This document shows, in pieces, positions 23,394 to 30,743 of a DNA stretch of 36,736 nucleotides. The translations under genes and the position numbers were made by a program. The notes below the pieces were generated by a model. It saw only the letters and a list, made by a program, of their open reading frames with translations, did no database searches and was not told the DNA's origin. Source of the DNA: Nitrospira sp. (GTDB lineage: Bacteria; Nitrospirota; Nitrospiria; Nitrospirales; Nitrospiraceae); assembly GCA_019636835.1 (NCBI GenBank), contig JAHBWU010000039.1, positions 1-36,736 on the forward strand, read 5' to 3'. Position 1 is the stretch's first letter; each line of letters starts with the position of its first letter.

Positions 23394-24700
23394 TGGGGAA
23401 TGCTCTGGCCATAGCTGCGGTGACGGCAGTCCTGAAGGACTTGCTCAACAACGGATTGATCGACCACAACATTACTGGAGCGGTCGGGGGCAACGTGACG
23501 GTCAGTGCCCTTCCCCCTGATCGGGTCTTCGCGCCTGGCGTGCAAGAAGGCAATCAACTCAATATTTTTCTGTATCAAGTGGCGCCGAATGTCGGTTGGC
23601 GGAATGTCGGCCTGCCGTCCCGTGACGAGCGAGGGGGGCGATTGACCAATCCGCCGTTGGCTCTCGATCTGCACTATTTGCTGACGGCCTATGGAGCCGA
23701 AGACCTGCATGCGGAGGTGTTGCTCGGGTACGCGATGCAGCTGTTGCATGAAACCCCTGTGCTGACCAGACAATCCATTCGCACGGCCCTGCAGCCTTCT
23801 CCCGTCAACGGGGGAATCCTGCCGCCTACGCTCCAGGCATTGTCCGCTTCCGAGTTGGCTGACCAGGTCGAGCAGATCAAGATTGTCGCAACGGTGCTCA
23901 ACAGCGAAGAGATGTCGAAATTGTGGACGGCATTACAGGCGCGCTATCGACCCACCGCGGCCTATCACGTCTCTGTGGTGATGATCGAATCGCAGCGCCC
24001 TGCCAAGTCGGCGCTTCCCGTTGTGACGATCGGTCCGGTTGATCCGGTCACTCGAGAGCCGCGAGGGCCAGTGGCAGCGGCAAGTCTCGAACCGCCGTTC
24101 CCCACACTGAGCTCGGTGACACCGCCTCAACAACGAACGAGCGCGCATCTGGGTGACATCCTCGTTGTGCTAGGGCACAAGCTCGATGGGACCAATCTGG
24201 CGGTTCGCGTCACCGGTTCGCGGTTGAACCAGCCGATCGAGCTTCCCATCGCGTCCGGGAATACCGCGATAAGACTGGAGACGACCATTCCGAACCAGCC
24301 TGCGACGTTGCCCGCCGGACTGTACTCGCTTGCCGTTTTGGTCCAGCGTTCGGGGGATACGTTTCGACGCACAACCAATGAGCTTACGCTGGCGTTGGCG
24401 CCTCAGATCACGACCGCGTTGCCGACTTCGTTTGCTCGCGATGGAAACGGCGATGCGACCATCACCCTGACCGTGCGACCGGAGGTACAGCCGACGCAGC
24501 GCGTGACCTTGCTGTTAGGCGATCTGGAAATCGTGGCTCAGCCGAGAACCAGTCAAACCAGTACGGTTTCGTTTGTGGTCCGCGGGGCCGTACCCGGGAC
24601 TTATTTGGTTCGGCTGCGGGTGGACGGAGTTGATAGTGAGGTCGTGAATCGGGCGGCAACCCCGCCTGAATTCTTCAACCATCGGGTGACGGTGGCGTAA
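23393..24700 (+). CDS. DUF4255 family eCIS protein (Pvc16/Afp16-like)
   Basis: The 435-residue protein has the DUF4255 pattern in the N-terminal 180 residues: IAAVTAVLKDLLNNGL, then LNIFLYQVAPNVGWRN, LALDLHYLLTAYG and LLGYAMQLLHETPVL. The C-terminal part is made of beta-rich repeats resembling Ig/IPT-like domains. In PVC and Afp, the corresponding protein caps the tube end and controls its length. The Ig-like extension is longer than in Afp16 and could interact with the cell envelope or capsid-like cap. The start overlaps the preceding stop and the stop overlaps the ATPase start (TAATG). Confidence 0.88.
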   Translation: MGNALAIAAVTAVLKDLLNNGLIDHNITGAVGGNVTVSALPPDRVFAPGVQEGNQLNIFLYQVAPNVGWRNVGLPSRDERGGRLTNPPLALDLHYLLTAYGAEDLHAEVLLGYAMQLLHETPVLTRQSIRTALQPSPVNGGILPPTLQALSASELADQVEQIKIVATVLNSEEMSKLWTALQARYRPTAAYHVSVVMIESQRPAKSALPVVTIGPVDPVTREPRGPVAAASLEPPFPTLSSVTPPQQRTSAHLGDILVVLGHKLDGTNLAVRVTGSRLNQPIELPIASGNTAIRLETTIPNQPATLPAGLYSLAVLVQRSGDTFRRTTNELTLALAPQITTALPTSFARDGNGDATITLTVRPEVQPTQRVTLLLGDLEIVAQPRTSQTSTVSFVVRGAVPGTYLVRLRVDGVDSEVVNRAATPPEFFNHRVTVA

Positions 24701-26715
24701 TGCCGACGGCTGAGGCGGCGACTAGGACCTGGCATGAGATGAACCAGCGCTCTCTTATGACGGAGGTGTCTCGTGTGCGTGCTGCGATCGCTGCATACGT
24801 GGCGTCACGGTCCGGTCACAACGAGGCGGAAGCCCTTGAGCACGGGGAAGATTTGCAGGCATCAGAAACCCACCAAACCGATGAGCTCACCGCCTTGGAT
24901 GCGCTATGTGTGAGTTTTGGACTCTCGGCCTTCGAGAGGGACGTGTTGCTCCTGGCGGCGGGCATGGAACTCGACGCGGGGTTCGCGTCCGCTTGCGCGG
25001 CTGCGCAGGGCGATCCCCGCCGTGCCTCCCCGACATTCAGCCTGGCCCTGGCGGCGCTGGCGCAATCCCATTGGAGCGCGCTCATCCCAACCGCGCCTTT
25101 GCGTCGATGGCGGTTAGTCGAGATCGGCCAAGGCGAGACGCTCCTGACGAGCCCACTGCGGATCGATGAGCGCATCCTGCACTATCTCACAGGACTCTCG
25201 TATGTCGACGAACGGCTTGCCGGGCTTGTGGACGCTGTGGAGTCTGAAAACGGGCACAGGCTGATCCCCGCTCATCAGCTCCTGGTCGACAGAATCGCCG
25301 CTTTCTTTTCACCGCCGAATCCCACACAGAGACGACTGCACGTCCAACTGTGCGGCGATGACGGACTTATTAAGCGGCAGATCGCTGCGGCTGTCTCGGA
25401 GGCCATGGGCTGTCGCCTCTATCGTCTTGCCGCTCCTTCTTTGCCGGCGGCGCCACAAGAATTGGACATGGTCCTGCGTCTGTGGACCAGAGAGGCGGTG
25501 CTTACTCGGAGCGTTTTGCTGATCGAGCACGAAGGAACGGATGCCTCCGAAGTCGGTCGGGATCGGGTGCTCAGTGTATTTTTAGATGGCCTCGGCGCAC
25601 CCCTTATTCTGAGTGTTCGCGAGCGTCGAGAGGTGGGACATGCTCAGTGTCTGACCTTAGAGGTGGAGCCTCCTTCTCAGCAAGAGCGCCGACAACTGTG
25701 GACGGAAGTTCTTGGCCGAGTGGATCCCGTCTTCAATGAAGCCGTGGAGTCGGTGAGCCGGCAGTTCCACGTTAGTACCTCCGTCATTCGAGAGGCCGGC
25801 GTCGCGTTGAGTTCCATGGAAGGAGAACGGGACGGGCAACTTCTTGATGAGCAAGAGCAGGCAAACCGGCTGTGGGAGATCTGCCGACGGCAAGCTCGGA
25901 CGCGCCTCGATGAATTGGCGCAGCGGATCGAGCCGTCCGCTACATGGGAAGATCTGGTGCTGCCGGAGCCCCAACGGCAGGTATTGCAGGAAATCACGAT
26001 GCATGTGCGGCACCGCCACCAAGTGTACGAGACCTGGGGATTTGCCGTGAAGGGATCGCGCGGGCTGGGAATCAGCGCCCTCTTCGCAGGCGCAAGCGGA
26101 ACCGGCAAGACCATGGCTGCGGAAGTATTGGCGCACACCCTTCGTCTCGATCTCTATCGCATCGATCTCAGCCAAGTGATCAGTAAGTATATCGGCGAGA
26201 CGGAAAAGAACTTGCGCAAGGTGTTCGATGCGGCGGAAGGCGCCGCCGCTATTCTGCTTTTTGATGAAGCGGACGCGCTCTTCGGTAAGCGGAGCGAGGT
26301 CAAGGACAGCCATGATCGGTATGCCAATGTGGAAGTGAGCTACTTGCTTCAGCGCATGGAGGCTTACCGAGGGCTGGCGATCCTGACGACCAACATGAAG
26401 GGAGCCTTGGATGCGGCCTTTCTTCGACGGATTCGCTTCGTGGTCCAGTTTCCATTCCCGGACCCCGCACAGCGCACCGAAATCTGGAGGCGCATCTTTC
26501 CGAAGGCTGTACCGACGGAGGGACTGGATTGGGAGCGGTTGGCACGGCTCAACGTGGCGGGCGGCCATATTCGCAACATCGCCATGAACGCGACTTTTCT
26601 CGCGGCAGATGAAGGAGCGTCCGTCACCATGCGACATCTCTTGCAAGCAGCACGAGGCGAGTACGCCAAGCTGGAGAAGCCGCTGACCGAAGCGGAGATC
26701 GCGAGGTGGGCATGA
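24700..26715 (+). CDS. eCIS AAA+ ATPase (Pvc15/Afp15-like)
   Basis: The 671-residue protein has a long N-terminal half including a degenerate AAA-like module, and a C-terminal canonical AAA+ module: Walker A GASGTGKT (464-471), Walker B LLFDEADALFG (Asp522-Glu523), TTNMKGALDAAFLRRIRFVV (sensor 1 and Arg finger region) and a lid domain. eCIS ATPases of this type are present in all PVC/Afp clusters and are implicated in loading effectors or assembling the particle; no sheath recycling is needed in extracellular systems. Its stop overlaps the start of the next small gene (ATGATGA). Confidence 0.93.
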   Translation: MPTAEAATRTWHEMNQRSLMTEVSRVRAAIAAYVASRSGHNEAEALEHGEDLQASETHQTDELTALDALCVSFGLSAFERDVLLLAAGMELDAGFASACAAAQGDPRRASPTFSLALAALAQSHWSALIPTAPLRRWRLVEIGQGETLLTSPLRIDERILHYLTGLSYVDERLAGLVDAVESENGHRLIPAHQLLVDRIAAFFSPPNPTQRRLHVQLCGDDGLIKRQIAAAVSEAMGCRLYRLAAPSLPAAPQELDMVLRLWTREAVLTRSVLLIEHEGTDASEVGRDRVLSVFLDGLGAPLILSVRERREVGHAQCLTLEVEPPSQQERRQLWTEVLGRVDPVFNEAVESVSRQFHVSTSVIREAGVALSSMEGERDGQLLDEQEQANRLWEICRRQARTRLDELAQRIEPSATWEDLVLPEPQRQVLQEITMHVRHRHQVYETWGFAVKGSRGLGISALFAGASGTGKTMAAEVLAHTLRLDLYRIDLSQVISKYIGETEKNLRKVFDAAEGAAAILLFDEADALFGKRSEVKDSHDRYANVEVSYLLQRMEAYRGLAILTTNMKGALDAAFLRRIRFVVQFPFPDPAQRTEIWRRIFPKAVPTEGLDWERLARLNVAGGHIRNIAMNATFLAADEGASVTMRHLLQAARGEYAKLEKPLTEAEIARWA

Positions 26716-27050
26716 TGAGGCATGAGCGAGGAGGACTGAGGGTCGAGCCAGAAGACATTCATGCTCCGGTCTCCGCTCAGTCCTCAGCACCCAGTTCCCA
26801 GTCCTACGAAATCGAGATCGATGAGGTGGTTCTAACCGGATTCACGCGGCCTCAAGGTGAGGAGATCGCTGATTCGTTGAAGGAAGCCCTGACGCACCTG
26901 GTTGCCGCCGATGGGGCACGTTGGCATGGGTCGGAATCGATGAATGTGGAGACCCTCGATGCCGGTAAGGTTCAGATGCGTCGGTCGGGCCATCCAAAAT
27001 CCACCGGAGAGCTGGTTGCCCGTGCGATTTACGGGAGTCTGCCAAAATGA
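26712..27050 (+). CDS. Small conserved eCIS-linked protein (112 aa)
   Basis: The first 35 residues are polar and disordered (QSSAPSSQSYE). They precede a core that begins IEIDEVVLTGFTRPQGEEIA and continues into an amphipathic helix (LKEALTHLVAADG). A pattern of V-L-x-GF followed by an amphipathic helix is, to my memory, common in small proteins encoded beside eCIS ATPases, but its function is unknown. The start at 26712 overlaps the ATPase stop; a GTG at 26706 is also possible. It is the last gene before the cargo block and may be a loading or assembly factor. Confidence 0.6.
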   Translation: MMRHERGGLRVEPEDIHAPVSAQSSAPSSQSYEIEIDEVVLTGFTRPQGEEIADSLKEALTHLVAADGARWHGSESMNVETLDAGKVQMRRSGHPKSTGELVARAIYGSLPK

Positions 27051-27094
27051 ACTCGCAAACGGCAGGGTGATGAACCAAGAGATGGAGGTAGGTC

Positions 27095-29125
27095 GTGAGT
27101 GAGGGACGGACTTCGATTCCCACGCGTAGGGGTCCCGCAGACCCGAGCGGTCAGTCGGTCTTGCCGGCCCAGCGTACCCGCACATCTCCGACCTCCTTGG
27201 GACAGGCACTCCGAGAAGCCCGCGGCGATGTCGATACCACATCCGTGAATCAGGTCATGCAGTCGGCCGGTGAAACTCTTGATGAACAGTCTCGACAATT
27301 CTTCGAGTCGCGTTTCGGTCATGATTTCTCCCGCGTGCGTGTCCACGCGGACCAGCGCGCAGGAGAATCGGCCGACCGTCTTCAAGCGGAGGCCTATACG
27401 ACAGGTAATCACGTGGTGTTTTCGCCGGGGCACTATGAGCCTCAGACCGAGCGGGGCCGGTCTCTGCTGGCCCATGAACTGGCCCATGTGGCGCAACAGT
27501 CAGGTTGGACCGGCACAGGTGGATCTATGCGGCTTAGCCGTCCCGATTCATCCACGGAGAGGGCGGCGGACCTCAGTGTTCATCGAGTTGCCGCAGGTCT
27601 CGCGCCGGCCCTATCGCAAAAGGCCGAGTCCGGAGTCATTTATCGCACGATCAAAGACGACCTACGCAAGGCAATCGCCGGTTGGGGGACAGACGAGGAG
27701 GCAATCTATACGCGGTTGGCCAATGCCAGTGCGGAGGAAAAAACAGCCGTCCTTTCTGACCCGATCATGATGCAGGATCTGTACGACGACCTTAGCCGAA
27801 GCGAGTGGGGTAAGGTGCTTGGCCTGCTTGGAGCCGGTGCCGAGTCCCGTATCCACGCCGCCTCGGAAGGATGGGGGACGGACGAAGAAGGGATCTACGA
27901 CGCCCTCCGGGCAACCGGTGTGGATGCGTTGAAAAGTATGTTGCGAGGGTCGCCCGTGTTGTTGGAGTTACGTGATGAGTTGGACGACGACGAACTGGGC
28001 GAAGCTTTGTCGATCATCGCGGAAAAATTCCACCGCGAGGGAATCAATGCCACGGCCGATGCCTATCATTCCTTGGTGTTATTTCCGGATGTCGTTGATG
28101 AAGCCATGGGCCATCTGAAGAACCGAGGTCTGGATGTTATCCGACACATCATCGCCGGCCTCCCGCGTGGCCACAACATGCCACCTCCCGTCGTCGATGA
28201 CGTCAATATGCATATTGCGAACGATAATGATCTTGCTCGTGTGCAAGCAGCCTTCGGAGCCCGCTGGAATCTCAACTTGACTACACGAGCCAAACCGGGT
28301 GGCAGCCCGCCTCGCTGGACAGTGGGCTTGATCCGCAACGTGCATCGTGCTCTTCAGCAATTGCCGCCTGGTCATGTCGTGCGCGCCGCGCAAGATACGG
28401 CTGGCATCGTCTCAGGGGAGGTGGCCGCTTTCCAGTTGGATGCGCAAAAGCCCAACCAAGGGTCGTGGAATGCGGCCAGTGGCACCATTCGGGTTGGCAC
28501 GGAGTTCGGCGGCGTGGCCGGGTTGACGCGCCATGAAGTCGGTCACGCGATGGATGATTTTCTCGGTGCGACGACGATGGCATTCAAACAGAACGCGACG
28601 AACGGTTGGAGCTGGGGGGCATCATCGACAACCTGGGAGACCGCCATGTCGACCCCCTGGCGCCGCAAGGATGGGACGCAGGTTCCTGCGTCCGCCCAAC
28701 TGGCGATCAAGACGGTGCTGGATGCCTACGTGCAAACGAATGGAAAGGGTGGGCTGCGGGCCGGTACCGCCGCTGCCCACGCTATCCGTACCTATTGGAA
28801 TGATGACGTGCCGATAATCGAAGCCGCCAAGAGCCTGGCGGGAAAAGGAGATGACGTCTACACCGATCTTGGGAGTGTCAAGAAGATTGGCGGTCGGTAC
28901 TACAGTTGGAGCACCTATTACCACGAATTCTACGTCTACAACGCCATTGTACAGGACAAGCGTGTGACTAACTATTCGCTCTACGGCCATCCGGAGTTCT
29001 TTGCGGAGATGTACGAGGTCTACTATGAAGATGGGGCGGGACCGAAACGCGGGAACAAACTAAAAGGGGTACCGAATTGGAAGCAGTTCTTCGACACGAC
29101 CGTTCATCCCACGGTCATGACGTAA
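27095..29125 (+). CDS. Predicted eCIS effector: DUF4157 domain, annexin-like repeats and zinc-metallopeptidase
   Basis: The GTG at 27095 has GGAGG (27084-27088) upstream. Residues about 51-135 are a DUF4157 domain ending in LLAHELAHVAQQ with HExxH at 127-131; this domain marks eCIS-associated proteins. Residues about 189-313 hold two repeats of roughly 63 residues. Each begins with GWGTDEE (196-202 and 259-265) and has an acidic residue 39 positions after the second Gly (Glu237, Glu300), as in annexin type-II calcium sites. Residues about 400-676 form a peptidase-like domain with RHEVGHAMDDF (HExxH at 480-484) and HPEFFAEMYEVYYED, where Glu638 may be the third zinc ligand, as in anthrax lethal factor-like enzymes. 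I infer a secreted protease toxin. No signal peptide is seen, as expected for eCIS cargo. Confidence 0.82.
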   Translation: MSEGRTSIPTRRGPADPSGQSVLPAQRTRTSPTSLGQALREARGDVDTTSVNQVMQSAGETLDEQSRQFFESRFGHDFSRVRVHADQRAGESADRLQAEAYTTGNHVVFSPGHYEPQTERGRSLLAHELAHVAQQSGWTGTGGSMRLSRPDSSTERAADLSVHRVAAGLAPALSQKAESGVIYRTIKDDLRKAIAGWGTDEEAIYTRLANASAEEKTAVLSDPIMMQDLYDDLSRSEWGKVLGLLGAGAESRIHAASEGWGTDEEGIYDALRATGVDALKSMLRGSPVLLELRDELDDDELGEALSIIAEKFHREGINATADAYHSLVLFPDVVDEAMGHLKNRGLDVIRHIIAGLPRGHNMPPPVVDDVNMHIANDNDLARVQAAFGARWNLNLTTRAKPGGSPPRWTVGLIRNVHRALQQLPPGHVVRAAQDTAGIVSGEVAAFQLDAQKPNQGSWNAASGTIRVGTEFGGVAGLTRHEVGHAMDDFLGATTMAFKQNATNGWSWGASSTTWETAMSTPWRRKDGTQVPASAQLAIKTVLDAYVQTNGKGGLRAGTAAAHAIRTYWNDDVPIIEAAKSLAGKGDDVYTDLGSVKKIGGRYYSWSTYYHEFYVYNAIVQDKRVTNYSLYGHPEFFAEMYEVYYEDGAGPKRGNKLKGVPNWKQFFDTTVHPTVMT

Positions 29126-29169
29126 ACCAACGGTTTCGAATCGAAACTGCGCGGGAGACGGTGAGCGCC

Positions 29170-30021
29170 ATGATTCCGTCAGCCGCTATGGAGATGGACC
29201 GTGTGAGTCTGGCGATCATGCCGGAATTCGACCGGTATGGCGAGCTCATCGTGGCCGGCGATGCTCCGGCCGTCGGATTGCTGGTTCGTGGTGAAGGAGA
29301 AGACTTTACGAGGCGAGTCAGCGAATTGATGGAGTCCTGGGATATGACCGAGGAAGCAAGACACTATCATCGGCATCTGGCGGAGGCCTTTGAGCACAAA
29401 CGCATCTTCTTGAAGCTGGAATGGTGTCAGGTGGAACAGCAGGTGGAGCGGCAAATGGCTGTGTATTATCGCCGCCGACCCTCCGTCCATGAGGCACTGC
29501 GAATCCTTTCGCGATTTACAGGGACCAGTGTGCCGGTGGAAGTGCTCCGAGAATTGGGGATGCTGCTCGGCAAGGATACGGTACACTTCGTGGCCTTTAC
29601 TGCGCGGCCCGACCGCCCCATCTGGCACAAGTTCTACTTCTCCCAGTATCTGACCCCCGTATCGTGTGCGTCCTCTGAGGTGCGGCTGCAACGTGCGGTC
29701 GCACGCTTCGCTCGTGAGTCCACGCAGACCGAGCGATGGGCTGCTTATCATGATCGATTGGCTCCGCGCTATCGGATTCAAACCGCGTTCGTCTCATTGG
29801 CCGTTACGGAAGATGGCCCCGATGGATCGCTGAAGATCGACTATCCGGAAGTATCCCCTGTCGTCGCCGCAGGGTTACTCGATGGGCCGGAAGCCGAACG
29901 GGCCTATGATCGTCTGCAGCGGCTCTGCGATGCCGCCGGCCAACGGGCGCTTTCATACCTGGGTGTGCGCATTGGGGTGGGGAAACGGTTGGTGCTGAAA
30001 GGGTATGCGGATTTCATATGA
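29170..30021 (+). CDS. Unrecognised protein encoded between the two effector genes
   Basis: Starting at the ATG at 29170 the product has 283 residues; a GTG at 29161 or the TTG at 29077 are other options, the last overlapping the effector gene. It is a soluble, helix-rich N-terminal half with aromatic motifs (EEARHYHRHLAEAFEHKR, VERQMAVYYRRRPSVHEAL) and a C-terminal half with beta-rich segments (VHFVAFTARPDRPIWHKFYF, VGKRLVLKGYADFI). I know no matching family. The IWHKFYFSQYL stretch recalls substrate-binding strands of some barrel enzymes, which is too weak to use. Its ATGA overlap with the CpXC gene couples the two. Being inside the cargo block it may be a cargo chaperone, an immunity-like factor or a metabolic effector. 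Confidence 0.6.
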   Translation: MIPSAAMEMDRVSLAIMPEFDRYGELIVAGDAPAVGLLVRGEGEDFTRRVSELMESWDMTEEARHYHRHLAEAFEHKRIFLKLEWCQVEQQVERQMAVYYRRRPSVHEALRILSRFTGTSVPVEVLRELGMLLGKDTVHFVAFTARPDRPIWHKFYFSQYLTPVSCASSEVRLQRAVARFARESTQTERWAAYHDRLAPRYRIQTAFVSLAVTEDGPDGSLKIDYPEVSPVVAAGLLDGPEAERAYDRLQRLCDAAGQRALSYLGVRIGVGKRLVLKGYADFI

Positions 30022-30734
30022 GCCGGTGTGAGAACCAGCAGGTCACATGTCCCCGGTGCGGTGCGAGCCAAGAGACGAAGGTCTTCGTCAGCGTGAACGG
30101 TGGCCGCATCAAAAGTGCGGCTGATCGTATTGTCGACGGTAGCTGGGGGGCATTGTCTTGTCTAAAGTGTGGTGCCGAATATCATCGACCGGCGCCTCGC
30201 CTGTTTTCCGACCTGCCTGGAAGGTTGTGGCTCGTTCGCTACGATGACGCAGAGCGAGGCCGCTACTCCATGCGAGAGGAAGAGGCGAACACGATTTTCG
30301 AACGGGAGTGGATCGAGAGACCTCCGGCTTCGATCCGAGACCAAGCACTGTCCATGCAACGCCGCATTTGCTTTGGACCCGCACAACTACGGGAGAAATT
30401 ATTGTTGCGCCGTCACGGCCTCGACGATCGGATGGTGGAGTGTTTGAAACTGGTCCTGATGCGTGAATATGCGAGTGACTTGTTTGCGTTCGGGCCGGCG
30501 GAGTTCTATGTGCATCAGGTTGAGCCGGGCGGCTTCGGCATGGTTGCCGTGTCCATTGGAGAGAGGCATCAAATCTTTGAGCTCAAAGTTGAGCGGCTGA
30601 CTTTCGAAGAAATCGCCCAAGATGCTGAACGGTTCCGCGAGGCATTCCCGGAATTGTTTACCAATCTTTACGTGAGCGCTTCGCGTTACGTGACGGAGTT
30701 GGAAGCAGAGAAGGTTCCCCAATCGGTTCGATAG
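30018..30734 (+). CDS. CpXC domain protein
   Basis: The 238-residue protein starts with VTCPRCGASQETKVFVSVNG and continues to SWGALSCLKCGAEYHRPAPR, with Cys pairs at about residues 10-13 and 48-51. This CPxCG...CxxCGAEY layout, with an amphipathic region between the pairs and RLFSDL after it, is that of the CpXC domain, a presumed zinc-binding fold with unknown role. The remaining 170 residues (CFGPAQLREKLLLRRHGLDD, FAFGPAEFYVHQVEPGGFGM) look like the usual C-terminal part of such proteins. It starts in an ATGA overlap with the preceding gene and ends 9 bases before the second effector gene. Confidence 0.75.
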   Translation: MSRCENQQVTCPRCGASQETKVFVSVNGGRIKSAADRIVDGSWGALSCLKCGAEYHRPAPRLFSDLPGRLWLVRYDDAERGRYSMREEEANTIFEREWIERPPASIRDQALSMQRRICFGPAQLREKLLLRRHGLDDRMVECLKLVLMREYASDLFAFGPAEFYVHQVEPGGFGMVAVSIGERHQIFELKVERLTFEEIAQDAERFREAFPELFTNLYVSASRYVTELEAEKVPQSVR

Positions 30735-30743
30735 GGTGGTCGT

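Noticed and set aside
25657..26790. Long minus-strand frame (377 codons) opposite the AAA+ ATPase
   Set aside because: It is antisense to a clear AAA+ module with intact Walker motifs, and its sequence shows no domain.
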